Of a stretch of DNA of 64,000 nt, positions 9,139 to 18,037 are shown piece by piece. The notes beneath the pieces were generated by a model. The model did no database searches, was not told the origin of the DNA, and saw only the letters and a list, made by a program, of their open reading frames with translations. The DNA is from Nonomuraea pusilla (GTDB lineage Bacteria > Actinomycetota > Actinomycetes > Streptosporangiales > Streptosporangiaceae). The translations under genes and the position numbers were made by a program. Each line of letters begins with the position of its first letter. The first letter of the stretch is position 1. The DNA lies in NCBI RefSeq assembly GCF_900109355.1, contig NZ_FOBF01000001.1:1-64000 (forward strand), read 5' to 3'.

Positions 9139-11352
9139 ATGTCGATGTTCCATCGCGACGCGCCCGAACAACCAGCCGGCCCGGCCACGACCGCGACCCC
9201 GGCACCGCCCACGGCGGGGCCGAGCGGCTCGGTCGCGAAACCGAACGGGGCACCACCGGTGGTGGAGCCAGACGGCCCTCACAGGGGCGCGACCGCGAAC
9301 GCGGCGGGGCCAGGGTGCCCTCCCGGGGGCGGGCTGGGGCAGGGCGCGGCACGGGCTCCTCGGCGCGCCCGCCGGCGCTGGCCGGCGGCGGCCCTGGCGG
9401 CTCTCCTCGCGATGGGCGTCGTCGTCGCGACGCCCGACACCACGGGAGCGCAGCCCATGCCCACGCTCATCGGAAACGCCGCGCCGTTCGCCGTCTTCGG
9501 CGGAAGCGCCGTCACCAACAGCAACCAGACCACCGTCACCGGAGACCTCGGGGTGAGCCCGGGGACGATCGTGACCGGGTTCCCGCCCGGCACGGTCCAC
9601 GGCACCATCCACGCGGGCGACTCGACGGCCGCCACCGCCAAGGCCGACATCGTCGCCGCCTACAACAACCTGGCCGGCCGCACCCCCACGGCCACCATCG
9701 CGCCCCAGCTCGGAGGGCTCACCCTGACCCCCGGCGTGTACGCCTCCACCAGCGGGGACTTCCAGATCAACGGCCAGCTCGTCCTGGACGCGCAGGCCAA
9801 CCCGGACGCCCTGTTCATCTTCAAGTGCGCCAATCTCACCACCGCCACCGTGAGCAGCATCTCCCTGGTCGGCGGCGCTCAGCCGGACAACGTCTACTGG
9901 CAGCTGTCCAGCAGCGGCACCCTCGGCGTCCAGTCCACCTTCTACGGCACCGCCATCGCCCAGAACGCGATCGCGGTGAACACCGAGGCCGGCGTCATCG
10001 GCCGGGTGTTCGCCGTGAACAACACCATCGGCATCGCCGGCTCCACCTCGGGCATCCAGACCGTCATCACCCGTCCCGACTGGCCGGCGACGACCACCAC
10101 GCTCAGCTCCGCCCCGAACCCGGCGAACAGCGACGAGCAGATCACCTTCACCGCCGTCGTCCAGCCCGTCAGCCCCAACATCACCCCCGAGGGGCAGGTT
10201 GTCTTCAAGGACGGCGGCACGGCCATCGGCACGGGCTACCACTCCAGCCTGGGACCGGCGACGCTGACCACCACCCTCAGCCCGGGCCAGCACATCATCA
10301 CCGCCGTCTATCTGGGCGGGGACACGTTCAACAACGAACAGGTCATCCACTTCGCGCCCAGCACGTCCGCGCCCATCACCCAGTTCGTGACGAGCGGCCT
10401 GTGGAACTCCTCCGACACCCCCAACGTCGCCTCCCAGAACGACCCCCAGGCGGTGACGGTGGGGACGAAGTTCACCTCGTCGTCGGACGGGCTGGTGACG
10501 GGGATCAGGTTCTACAAGGGGGCGGCGAACACCGGCACGCACACGGTGCTGCTCTGGACGACCGCCGGGCAGTTGCTGGCCAGCGCGACGTCCACCGGTG
10601 AGACCGCGTCGGGGTGGCAGGACGTGCAGTTCGCGGCGCCGGTGACGATCTCGGCGGGCACGACGTACGTCGCGGCCTACCACACCACGTCGGGGCGGTA
10701 CTCGATCACGCGGCAGTACTTCGCGAACAGCAGGGTGAACCCGCCGTTGACGGCGCCGTCGGACGCGCAGGCGGGCGGCAACGGCGTGTACGCCTACGGC
10801 GCGTCGCCGACGTTCCCCACGAGCAGCTTCCAGGCCACGAACTACTGGGTCAATCCCATGTTCGTCTCCGGGGGGAGCCTGTGGACCGGCGCCGACACGC
10901 CGGACGTCGCCGCGCAGAACGACACGCAGCCGGTGACGGTGGGGGTGAGGTTCACCTCGTCGTCGAACGGGAACGTGACGGCCCTGCGGTTCTACAAGGG
11001 GCCGGCGAACAACGGCACGCACACGGTCGTCCTGTGGTCGAACACGGGGCAGGTGCTCGCCACGGCGACGTCCACGGGCGAGACCGTGTCGGGGTGGCAG
11101 GAGGTGGAGCTGCCCTCGCCGGTGCCCGTCACGGCGGGCACGACGTACGTGGCGTCGTACCACACGACGTCGGGGCGGTACGCGATGACGCGGCAGTACT
11201 TCGCGAACAGCAGGGTGAACCCGCCGTTGACGGCGCCGTCGGACGCGCAGGCGGGCGGCAACGGCGTGTACGTCTACGGCGCGTCGCCGGCGTTCCCCAC
11301 GAGCAGCTTCCAGGCCACGAACTACTGGGTGGACGTCGTCTTCGCCGGGTAG
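9139..11352 (+). CDS. Surface protein: DUF3494, Ig-like domain and two DUF4082 modules
   Basis: A 737-residue protein. The ATG at 9139 has AAAGGAG nine bases upstream. A long, Pro/Gly-rich hydrophilic N-terminus (about 75 residues) precedes RRARRRW and a single hydrophobic stretch at about 81-96. Then come DUF3494 (about 105-310), an Ig-like domain (about 320-415) and two DUF4082 modules (about 419-577 and 579-737). The DUF4082 modules show TGIRFYKG/TALRFYKG, GWQ, TTYVA.YHT and FQATNYWV. The modules are encoded by a 480-bp tandem duplication. It is a paralogue of the leftward gene plus the DUF4082 extension. It is likely exported and surface-exposed; adhesion or glycan binding is inference. 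Confidence 0.87.
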   Translation: MSMFHRDAPEQPAGPATTATPAPPTAGPSGSVAKPNGAPPVVEPDGPHRGATANAAGPGCPPGGGLGQGAARAPRRARRRWPAAALAALLAMGVVVATPDTTGAQPMPTLIGNAAPFAVFGGSAVTNSNQTTVTGDLGVSPGTIVTGFPPGTVHGTIHAGDSTAATAKADIVAAYNNLAGRTPTATIAPQLGGLTLTPGVYASTSGDFQINGQLVLDAQANPDALFIFKCANLTTATVSSISLVGGAQPDNVYWQLSSSGTLGVQSTFYGTAIAQNAIAVNTEAGVIGRVFAVNNTIGIAGSTSGIQTVITRPDWPATTTTLSSAPNPANSDEQITFTAVVQPVSPNITPEGQVVFKDGGTAIGTGYHSSLGPATLTTTLSPGQHIITAVYLGGDTFNNEQVIHFAPSTSAPITQFVTSGLWNSSDTPNVASQNDPQAVTVGTKFTSSSDGLVTGIRFYKGAANTGTHTVLLWTTAGQLLASATSTGETASGWQDVQFAAPVTISAGTTYVAAYHTTSGRYSITRQYFANSRVNPPLTAPSDAQAGGNGVYAYGASPTFPTSSFQATNYWVNPMFVSGGSLWTGADTPDVAAQNDTQPVTVGVRFTSSSNGNVTALRFYKGPANNGTHTVVLWSNTGQVLATATSTGETVSGWQEVELPSPVPVTAGTTYVASYHTTSGRYAMTRQYFANSRVNPPLTAPSDAQAGGNGVYVYGASPAFPTSSFQATNYWVDVVFAG
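10393..11352 (+). repeat. 480-bp direct tandem duplication encoding DUF4082 modules
   Basis: Copy 1 spans 10393-10872 and copy 2 spans 10873-11352. Corresponding sites are exactly 480 bp apart, for example CCTGTGG at 10398 and 10878. Long stretches in the second half of each copy, around 10711-10800 and 11191-11280, are nearly identical. The period equals 160 codons, so the repeat keeps the reading frame. Confidence 0.9.
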
Positions 11353-11436
11353 CCCCGGGCGCGTGGGCCGACCGTAAGGATCGCGCAATGGCTGTCCCAA
11401 CGACGCGCGACCGGCGCGGGCGGCGGGAGCGGTTCG

Positions 11437-12606
11437 GTGTTCACTGCCGTCGTGAGCGCAACCAGTCTGGCGACGATCCCGTTCAGCCGAACGTACGTCG
11501 CCGAGAACGAGATCGGCTACCTCGCCGAGGCGGTACGTCAGGGCTCGACGTGTGGCGACGGCCCGTTCACGCGTCGGGCCGCGCGGCTCCTCGCGGACAT
11601 CACGGGGGCCGGGCACGTCCTGTTGACCACCTCGTGCACCCACGCCCTGGAGATGGCGGCGATCCTGCTCGACCTGCGGCCGGGTGACGAGGTGGTGATG
11701 CCGTCGTTCACCTTCATGTCCGCGGCGAACGCGTGCGCGCTGCGCGGGGCGGTCCCGGTCTTCGCCGACTGCCGTCCGGACACGCTGAACCTGGACGAGC
11801 GGCTGGTCGAGGCGGCGATCACCCCGCGCACGCGGGCGATCATGGTGATGCACTACGCGGGCGTCGCGTGCGAGATGGACGCCATCGGTGACCTCGCCGA
11901 GCGGCACGGCCTGGCGGTGATCGAGGACAACGCGCACGGCCTGGGCGGCTTCCACCACGGCCGTCCGCTCGGCTCGTTCGGCGTGATGGCCACGCAGAGC
12001 TTCCACCAGACGAAGAACGTGCAGTGCGGCGAGGGCGGCGCGCTGCTGCTCAACGACGCCGCGCTGGTCGACCGGGCCGAGATCATCAGGGAGAAGGGCA
12101 CCGACCGGGGCCGGTTCTTCCGCGGGCAGGTGGACAAGTACCGGTGGATGGACATCGGGTCGAGCTACCTGCCGTCGGACGTGCTCGCCGCGCAGCTCAC
12201 CGCGCAGCTGGAGGCGTTCGAGGAGATCCAGGCGAGCCGGCACGCGGTCTGGTACGCCTACCACGAGGGGCTCGCGGACTGGGCGGAGGAGAACGGCGTG
12301 GCGCGGCCTGCCGTGCCCGAGGGGTGCCGGCACACGGCGCACCTGTACTACCTGCTCATGCCGGATCTGGAGCGCCGTCAGGCGTTCATCGCGCACCTCG
12401 CGGAGCGGGGCGTGCAGGCGGCCTTCCACTACCAGCCGCTGCACTGCGCGCCCGCCGGCGTGCGCTACGGCAGGACGGCTCCCGGGGGCTGCCCGGTCAC
12501 GGAGCAGGTGGCCGACCGCCTGGTGCGGCTGCCGCTGTTCGCGGGGCTGGGGGAGCAGGACGCTGGGGCCGTGCTCGACGCGGTCAGGTCGTTCAGGGTG
12601 GCGTGA
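11437..12606 (+). CDS. wecE: DegT/DnrJ/EryC1-family aminotransferase, WecE/RffA-like
   Basis: A 389-residue PLP-dependent sugar aminotransferase. Family-typical motifs are LTTSCTHALEMAAILLDL, GDEVVMPSFTF, HYAGVACEMDAI, VIEDNAHGLGG and the PLP-lysine motif SFHQTKNVQCGEGGAL. The SFHxTKN form matches dTDP-4-dehydro-6-deoxyglucose 4-aminotransferases that make dTDP-fucosamine. The GTG at 11437 has GGGAG about seven bases upstream; a GTG at 11452 is an alternative. Its stop overlaps the start of an N-acetyltransferase gene, which fits wecE followed by wecD. RmlA and RmlB for the dTDP-keto-deoxysugar substrate are encoded downstream at 15-17 kb. Confidence 0.85.
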   Translation: MFTAVVSATSLATIPFSRTYVAENEIGYLAEAVRQGSTCGDGPFTRRAARLLADITGAGHVLLTTSCTHALEMAAILLDLRPGDEVVMPSFTFMSAANACALRGAVPVFADCRPDTLNLDERLVEAAITPRTRAIMVMHYAGVACEMDAIGDLAERHGLAVIEDNAHGLGGFHHGRPLGSFGVMATQSFHQTKNVQCGEGGALLLNDAALVDRAEIIREKGTDRGRFFRGQVDKYRWMDIGSSYLPSDVLAAQLTAQLEAFEEIQASRHAVWYAYHEGLADWAEENGVARPAVPEGCRHTAHLYYLLMPDLERRQAFIAHLAERGVQAAFHYQPLHCAPAGVRYGRTAPGGCPVTEQVADRLVRLPLFAGLGEQDAGAVLDAVRSFRVA

Positions 12607-13400
12607 TGGCCTGGCGCGACCTGATGGAGGACGGTTCCGGGCCGGGCGGCGTGCGGCTGGAGGAGTCGCCGCATGAGTCGGCGAGGTTCGGCCGCGCGGT
12701 GGAGCGTCTCACGGTTCCCGCCGGGGCCCCCGGGATCTCGCGGGCCGGGGTGCGCGAGGCCGTCCTGGGTTCCCGCGCGGACGTGATCGTGCTGCGCTAC
12801 CCGGCCGAGCGGGTGTCCTGGTTCGCGGAGCTGGCCGTGCTCGGCCGTACCGCCGTGTTCGCGGACTCGCTGGTGTACTGGCGGCTGCGGGCGGGCGAGG
12901 GCCGGGCCCCTGAGCCGCGGGACGGCCTGCGCTGCCGCGACCTGGCGGACGCCGCCGCCGTGGGGGAGCTGGTCGCCGCGGTGTTCGCCGAGTACGGCAA
13001 CCACTACGCGGCCAACCCGCTGTTCGACCCCGGCCAGGCCCTCGCCGGCTACCGGGAGTGGGCCGCCAGGTCGGCCGGGACCGGCGGATGCCTGGCCCTG
13101 TACGAGGCGGAGGCCGGGGATGCGCTGGCGCTGGCCACCCTGGAGGACGACCCGTTGCGGACGGAGATCCTCCTCGCCGGCGTCATGCCGGGCCGCCAGG
13201 GGCGCGGGCTCTACGCCCACCTGCTGAGCGGGATCGAGGAGCGGGCGCTGGCCAGGGGCGTGAAGGAGGTCGTGATCTCCACCCAGGGGCACAACACCGG
13301 CGTGCAGCGCGCCTGGGCCAGGTACGGCTTCGAGCCGGTGCGGACGTTCGTCACGGTTCACCTGGTCCGGACGCCGCTGCTGCAGGGGCGTACCGGTTAG
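12606..13400 (+). CDS. GNAT-family N-acetyltransferase, probable dTDP-aminodeoxysugar acetyltransferase (WecD-like)
   Basis: A 264-residue protein. The ATG shares one base with the aminotransferase stop (TGATG), so the genes are translationally coupled. The C-terminal GNAT fold includes the acetyl-CoA loop region AGVMPGRQGRGLYAHLL (about residues 195-211) and a late STQGHNTGVQRAWARYGFEP motif typical of the fold. The N-terminal 110 residues are less conserved, as in WecD. Context suggests it acetylates the 4-amino group made by the upstream enzyme, giving a dTDP-acetamido-dideoxyhexose. Its 3' end overlaps the convergent GT2 gene by 50 bp. Confidence 0.78.
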   Translation: MAWRDLMEDGSGPGGVRLEESPHESARFGRAVERLTVPAGAPGISRAGVREAVLGSRADVIVLRYPAERVSWFAELAVLGRTAVFADSLVYWRLRAGEGRAPEPRDGLRCRDLADAAAVGELVAAVFAEYGNHYAANPLFDPGQALAGYREWAARSAGTGGCLALYEAEAGDALALATLEDDPLRTEILLAGVMPGRQGRGLYAHLLSGIEERALARGVKEVVISTQGHNTGVQRAWARYGFEPVRTFVTVHLVRTPLLQGRTG

Positions 13401-14346
13401 CGGCGTCGGCGATCGGGTCGGCCGGGGATCCGACGCGCTCGCGCACCACGTACGTCGGCCGGCCCATGCCGTGGGCGTGGACCCGGCCGACGTACTCGCC
13501 GAGGACCCCGATGGAGATGAGCTGCGCCGACGAGAAGAGCGCGACCATCGAGGCGATCGAGGTGAAGCCGGCCACAGTGGTGTCGCCGGTGGCGAAGCGC
13601 CAGAGGACGACCGCCGCGAGCAGCAGCCCGACGAGGCCGGCGAGGAAGCCGAGGTAGCTCGCGGCGCGCAGGGGCGCCGAGCTGTAGCCGAGGAGCATGT
13701 TGAAGGCGTGGCGGAACAGCAGCCTGGCGGTGTAGTTGGAGCGCCCGTGGCGGCGCTCGTCCATGTGGACGTGGACCGAGCCGATGCGGGCGGCCACCCA
13801 CGACAGCGCGACGTCGATGGAGGCGTGCGGGCCGGACAGCGCGGTGAAGCCGTCACGCAGCCGGGTGCGGAAGGCGCGGAAGGCGCTGATCGTCCGCGCG
13901 GTGCGGATGCCGAGCGCGCCGGACATGCACGCCTTGACCGAACGGGAGGCGAGGCTGCGCAGGACGCCGTGCTCCTCCTCGTGCGGGATGCCGTAGACGA
14001 GGTCGAGCCGGTCGCCTTCGAGCGCGGCCAGCAGGAGCGGGATCTGCTCGGGCGGGTGCTGCAGGTCGTCGTCCATGGTGACGACGACGTCGAAGGCGGC
14101 CTCCCTGATGCCGGCGATCAGCGCGTTGTGCTGCCCGTAGTTGCGCGACAGGTGGATGGCGCGGACCTCGGGGAAGCGCCTGGCCAGGCCGGCGGCGGTG
14201 GCCCAGGTGTCGTCGGGGCTGCCGTCGACGACGAGGACGACCTCGTGGCGGACGGCCGCGGCGTCCAGCGTCGCGAGGAGCCTGGAGACCAGCGCCGGCA
14301 GGGTCTGCGCGGAGCGGTAACACGGAATGACGACCGACACCGACAT
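13351..14346 (-). CDS. Family 2 glycosyltransferase with two C-terminal TM helices (polyprenyl-phosphate type)
   Basis: A 331-residue protein. The N-terminal GT-A domain shows VSVVIPCYRSAQTL, VVDGSPDDTW, LSRNYGQHNALIAG and the metal-binding DDDLQHPPEQIP, a signature of DPM1/GtrB/ArnC-type enzymes. Two hydrophobic helices follow at about residues 230-255 and 265-290. These enzymes load a sugar onto polyprenyl phosphate at the inner membrane face. The ATG at 14346 has GGGGGA close upstream. It is divergent from a GtrA-family gene, the usual partner for flipping the lipid-linked sugar, which supports that reading. Confidence 0.87.
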   Translation of the reverse strand: MSVSVVIPCYRSAQTLPALVSRLLATLDAAAVRHEVVLVVDGSPDDTWATAAGLARRFPEVRAIHLSRNYGQHNALIAGIREAAFDVVVTMDDDLQHPPEQIPLLLAALEGDRLDLVYGIPHEEEHGVLRSLASRSVKACMSGALGIRTARTISAFRAFRTRLRDGFTALSGPHASIDVALSWVAARIGSVHVHMDERRHGRSNYTARLLFRHAFNMLLGYSSAPLRAASYLGFLAGLVGLLLAAVVLWRFATGDTTVAGFTSIASMVALFSSAQLISIGVLGEYVGRVHAHGMGRPTYVVRERVGSPADPIADAANRYAPAAAASGPGEP

Positions 14347-14424
14347 GAGTCCCCCGATATTTCTTCCGAAACGCGTAGCATCGTCGTGACGTGCCGCCTC
14401 ATCACCAATGGGAGTGACCGCGAC

Positions 14425-14943
14425 ATGGTCAATGACCTGGTCAATGCCGAGAGCAGAACCGGCCGCGGCGGTCATTCCGCTTCCGTCCGGGCGTGGAAAT
14501 CGGCTCTGGACTCGGTTCTCCGCCGACAGCGCATCACATATCTGGCCGGCGGCGCCATGACCGTTGTGGTCTATTACGGTCTCCTGGGCCTAGGATTGCT
14601 GGCGTCCGGCGGTCGTGTCCCGTACCTTTTGCTGGTCGTGGTCAGTCATTTCATGACCGTGGTGACGGTCTACCCGTGGTATCGGCTGGTGGTGTTCCGC
14701 GTGGTCGGGCAGTCGTGGGTGCGGGGATGTCTGCGTTTCTATGCGATAGGGCTGGTTTTCCTGGGCGTCTCACTGGTGGGATTGCCGTTGTTGGTGCATT
14801 TTGCCGAAATGCCGGTCATGGTGGCGCAGGCGGTGATCATACCGTTCAGCGCGCTGGCCAGTTATGGCATAAACCGGGGCTGGACATTCCGCTCCCCTGC
14901 CGACGCCTCTGGCCCCGGCAATATCTCGCACCCCGCTCCTTAA
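14425..14943 (+). CDS. GtrA family membrane protein
   Basis: A 172-residue protein with four hydrophobic segments after about residue 37. It carries GtrA-like sequence near the start (RITYLAGGAMTVVVYYGLL) and end (SYGINRGWTFRS), the usual location of conserved residues in PF04138. GtrA proteins are thought to flip polyprenyl-phosphate sugars across the membrane. The start at 14425 has GGGAG about ten bases upstream. It is transcribed away from the GT2 gene, with only 78 bp between the two starts, so the pair probably shares a regulatory region. Confidence 0.82.
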   Translation: MVNDLVNAESRTGRGGHSASVRAWKSALDSVLRRQRITYLAGGAMTVVVYYGLLGLGLLASGGRVPYLLLVVVSHFMTVVTVYPWYRLVVFRVVGQSWVRGCLRFYAIGLVFLGVSLVGLPLLVHFAEMPVMVAQAVIIPFSALASYGINRGWTFRSPADASGPGNISHPAP

Positions 14944-15045
14944 AGGGGGGTCACCCTCCGGACCCGCCACGGCGCCCGCGCATATCCTCCAGGTGCTGGG
15001 TGGTCGCTGCGGCCATGCGTTCGTCCGGAAAGGGCTGAAGAGAGC

Positions 15046-16113
15046 GTGAAGGCACTCGTACTGGCTGGAGGTAAAGGGACCAGGTTGCGGCCACTGACCC
15101 ACACGTCGGCCAAACAGCTCGTCCCCATCGCGAACAAGCCCGTGCTGTACTACGGCCTGGAGGCGATCCGCGACGCGGGCATCACCAGCGTCGGCATCGT
15201 CGTCGGCGACACGGGCAGGGAGGTCCGCGAGGCCGTCGGCGACGGGTCGCGGTTCGGCCTCGACGTCACCTACATCCAGCAGGAGGAGCCGCTCGGGCTG
15301 GCGCACTGCGTCCTCATCGCCCGCGACTTCCTCGGCGACGAGCCGTTCGTCATGTACCTCGGCGACAACTTCCTCGTCGGCGGCATCGCCGAGCTGGTCG
15401 AGTCGTTCCGCACCGGCGGGTACGACGCGCAGATCCTGCTGACCAGGGTCGCCGAGCCGCAGTTCTACGGCGTCGCCGAGCTGGGGCCGTCCGGCGAGAT
15501 CGTCAGCCTGGAGGAGAAGCCCGCGCACCCGCGCAGCGACCTGGCGATCGTCGGCGTCTACTCGTTCTCGCCCGCCGTGCACGAGGCGGTGCGGGCGATC
15601 CGCCCGTCGGCGCGCGGCGAGCTGGAGATCACCGACGCCGTCCACTGGCTCATCGAGCGCGGCCACGCCGTGCAGTCCCACCTGGTCACCGGCTACTGGA
15701 GGGACACCGGGCGGCTGCAGGACATGCTGGAGTGCAACCGCATCGTGCTGGAACGGGTCGAACCCGACGTACGGGGCACGGTCGACAGGATGAGCGAGAT
15801 CTCGGGCCGCGTCGTGGTGGAGCCGGGCGCCGTGGTGGAGAACTCCGTGCTGCGCGGCCCCATCGTGGTCGGCGCCGACGCCAAGATCGTCTCCTCGTAC
15901 GTCGGGCCGTTCACCTCGATCGGGCCCGGCTGCGTGCTGAACAACGCCGAGATCGAGTACTCCATCGTGCTCGACGGCTCCTCCATCCACGGCGTGTCGC
16001 GCATCGCGCACTCACTGATCGGCAGGAACGTCGAGGTGAGCCGCGCGGACGGCGTCGCCAACACCCACGAGCTCATGGTGGGCGACCACAGCAGGATCCA
16101 GGTGCGCGCATGA
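15046..16113 (+). CDS. rmlA: Glucose-1-phosphate thymidylyltransferase (long form)
   Basis: A 355-residue nucleotidyltransferase making dTDP-glucose from dTTP and glucose-1-phosphate. The signature LVLAGGKGTRLRPLT is at residues 4-18, with FVMYLGDNFL and SLEEKP further on. A C-terminal left-handed beta-helix (about 250-350, with VVEPGAVVEN and SIGPGCVLNN) makes it the longer StrD-like form rather than the 290-residue RmlA. The start is GTG, with a GAAGAGAG stretch before it. The stop overlaps the rmlB start (ATGA). Together they make dTDP-4-keto-6-deoxyglucose. Confidence 0.93.
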   Translation: MKALVLAGGKGTRLRPLTHTSAKQLVPIANKPVLYYGLEAIRDAGITSVGIVVGDTGREVREAVGDGSRFGLDVTYIQQEEPLGLAHCVLIARDFLGDEPFVMYLGDNFLVGGIAELVESFRTGGYDAQILLTRVAEPQFYGVAELGPSGEIVSLEEKPAHPRSDLAIVGVYSFSPAVHEAVRAIRPSARGELEITDAVHWLIERGHAVQSHLVTGYWRDTGRLQDMLECNRIVLERVEPDVRGTVDRMSEISGRVVVEPGAVVENSVLRGPIVVGADAKIVSSYVGPFTSIGPGCVLNNAEIEYSIVLDGSSIHGVSRIAHSLIGRNVEVSRADGVANTHELMVGDHSRIQVRA

Positions 16114-17087
16114 GGATCCTCGTCACCGGCGGGGCCGGCTTCATCGGGTCGCACTACGTGCGCTCGCTCCTGCGGGGGTCGTACGACGCGTGCGAGGACG
16201 TCCGCGTCACCGTGCTGGACAAGCTCACCTACGCCGGCAACCCGGCCAACCTGGCGGCCGTGGCGGGCCGGCCCGAGTACCGGTTCGTCCGCGGGGACAT
16301 CGCCGACGCGGCGCTGCTGGCCGAGGTCGTGCCCGGCCACGACGCCGTCGTGAACTTCGCGGCCGAGACGCACGTCGACCGGTCGATCACCGGCGCGGCC
16401 GACTTCGTCACGACCAACGTGCTCGGCACGCAGCGGCTGCTCCAGGCCGCCCTGGACGCCGACGTGCGCACCTTCGTGCAGATCTCCACCGACGAGGTGT
16501 ACGGCTCGATCGCCGAGGGCTCCTGGACGGAGGACGAGCCGCTGCTGCCGAACTCGCCCTACTCCGCCGCGAAGGCGGGCGCCGACCTGCTGTGCCGCTC
16601 CTACCATCGCACGTACGGCCTCGACGTGCGGATCACCCGCTGCTCGAACAACTACGGGCCGTACCAGTACCCCGAGAAGATCATCCCGCTGTTCGTCACG
16701 AACCTCGTCGACGGGCGCCCGGTCCCGCTGTACGGCGACGGACGCAACGTCAGGGAGTGGCTGCACGTCGACGACCACTGTCGCGCCGTCCAGCTCGTGC
16801 TGGAGAAGGGCGCGCCGGGCGAGGTCTACAACGTCGGCGGCGGCGTCGAGCTGACCAACCTGGAGCTGACCGGCCGCCTGCTCGACGCGTTCGGCGCCGG
16901 GTGGGACACGGTGGAGCGGGTGCCCGACAGGCCCGGCCACGACCTGCGTTACTCGGTCGACAGCGGCAAGATCCGCGCCATCGGCTACGAGCCGCGGGTG
17001 GACTTCGAGCAGGGGCTGGCCGACGTCGTGCGCTGGTACCGGGACAACCCGGACTGGTGGCGCCCGCTCAAGGGGGAGGCGCGATGA
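16110..17087 (+). CDS. rmlB: dTDP-glucose 4,6-dehydratase
   Basis: A 325-residue extended SDR enzyme. The NAD-binding motif TGGAGFIGSH is near the N-terminus. Then come DKLTYAGNPANL, FAAETHVDRSI, the catalytic STDEVYGS and YSAAKAGAD, and the typical CSNNYGPYQYPEKIIPLF, all diagnostic of RmlB. It converts dTDP-glucose to dTDP-4-keto-6-deoxy-glucose, the substrate for the WecE-like aminotransferase upstream. ATGA overlaps at both ends indicate one operon with rmlA and the following methyltransferase. No RmlC/RmlD genes are in the window, so rhamnose is not made from this locus alone. Confidence 0.95.
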   Translation: MRILVTGGAGFIGSHYVRSLLRGSYDACEDVRVTVLDKLTYAGNPANLAAVAGRPEYRFVRGDIADAALLAEVVPGHDAVVNFAAETHVDRSITGAADFVTTNVLGTQRLLQAALDADVRTFVQISTDEVYGSIAEGSWTEDEPLLPNSPYSAAKAGADLLCRSYHRTYGLDVRITRCSNNYGPYQYPEKIIPLFVTNLVDGRPVPLYGDGRNVREWLHVDDHCRAVQLVLEKGAPGEVYNVGGGVELTNLELTGRLLDAFGAGWDTVERVPDRPGHDLRYSVDSGKIRAIGYEPRVDFEQGLADVVRWYRDNPDWWRPLKGEAR

Positions 17088-17947
17088 CGGCCACGGCGGT
17101 GGCGGCGTCCCCGCTCGACCGGCTCGCGGCCGTGCTCGCCTGCCCGTCCTGCCACGGGCCGCTCGACGGGGGGTACGCGTGCCTGCCCTGCGGCGTGCGG
17201 GGGGACCGGCGGGGCGGCCAGCTCAGGTTCGGCGGGTTCCACGAGGCGGAGACGCGCGACGATCCGCTGAACCGGATGAAGGAGACGGTCAAGCGCCGCT
17301 TCGGCCGGGTGTACCCGCTGGCCATCCAGGTGGTGTCGCCGGTGCTGCTGCGGCGGTTCGTCCGCCCGTTCCTCGCCGGGTTCGACCTCGACCGCGAACT
17401 GGTGGCCGACCTCGGCTGCGGCACCAACCGCTACGACCCGCGCCTGCTGTGCGTGGACGGCAGCGCGTACGCGAACGTGGACCTCGTCAGCGACCTGCGG
17501 GCGCTCCCGCTGGGCGACGCGACGCTCGACGGCCTGGTGAGCGTGGCCGTGCTGGAGCACGTGCCCGATCCGCAGGCCCACGTCAGGGAGATGTGGCGGG
17601 TGCTCAAGCCGGGCGGGCGGCTGGTCTGCTACGTGCCGTTCATGCAGCCCTTCCACGCCTCGCCGTACGACTACCAGCGCTACACCAGGCCCGGCATGGA
17701 GCGGCTGTTCGCGGACTTCGCGGCCGTGGACGTCCGCACGGGCGCGGGGCCCACATCGGCGATGCTCTGGGTGGTCCAGGAGTGGCTGGCGTTGCTGCTG
17801 TCGTGCGGCAGCAGCAGGCTGTACCGGCTGCTGACCCCGCTGATGTGGCTGCTGTCGCCGCTCAAGCTGCTGGACGTGCTGCTGGCCCGGCACCCGGACG
17901 CGGCGGTCGTGGCCAGCGGGTTCGTGGTCGAGGCCCGCAAGGCCTGA
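17084..17947 (+). CDS. Class I SAM-dependent methyltransferase with N-terminal zinc-ribbon-like segment
   Basis: A 287-residue protein. Residues about 20-38 have a CPSCHG...CLPC arrangement like Trm112/zinc-ribbon segments. The SAM-binding motif VADLGCGTNRYD follows at about 106, then VLEHVPDPQAHVREMWRVLKPGG, a Methyltransf_11 hallmark. The C-terminal region (about 225-270) is hydrophobic, suggesting membrane association. The ATGA overlap with rmlB places it in the dTDP-sugar operon. The acceptor is unknown; methylation of the sugar polymer or of a lipid-linked precursor is plausible. Confidence 0.83.
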   Translation: MTATAVAASPLDRLAAVLACPSCHGPLDGGYACLPCGVRGDRRGGQLRFGGFHEAETRDDPLNRMKETVKRRFGRVYPLAIQVVSPVLLRRFVRPFLAGFDLDRELVADLGCGTNRYDPRLLCVDGSAYANVDLVSDLRALPLGDATLDGLVSVAVLEHVPDPQAHVREMWRVLKPGGRLVCYVPFMQPFHASPYDYQRYTRPGMERLFADFAAVDVRTGAGPTSAMLWVVQEWLALLLSCGSSRLYRLLTPLMWLLSPLKLLDVLLARHPDAAVVASGFVVEARKA

Positions 17948-17996
17948 GGCCGGAACGCCGGGAAGGCCCGAAAGGCCTGAGGCCTCGGGAACGCCA

Positions 17997-18025
17997 GGAG
18001 GCGGGGAGTCTCCCCGCCTCCTTTT
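17997..18025. terminator. Strong bidirectional terminator between convergent genes
   Basis: GGAGGCGGGGA (17997-18007) is perfectly complementary to TCCCCGCCTCC (18011-18021). The loop is GTC, and TTTT follows on the + strand. It separates the methyltransferase gene stop at 17947 from the convergent 18038 gene end. Confidence 0.88.
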
Positions 18026-18037
18026 CGCGTGCCCGGG

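Noticed and set aside
9121-12444. A 1107-codon open frame on the minus strand
   Set aside because: Antisense to the DUF3494-DUF4082 and aminotransferase genes; no recognisable domain.
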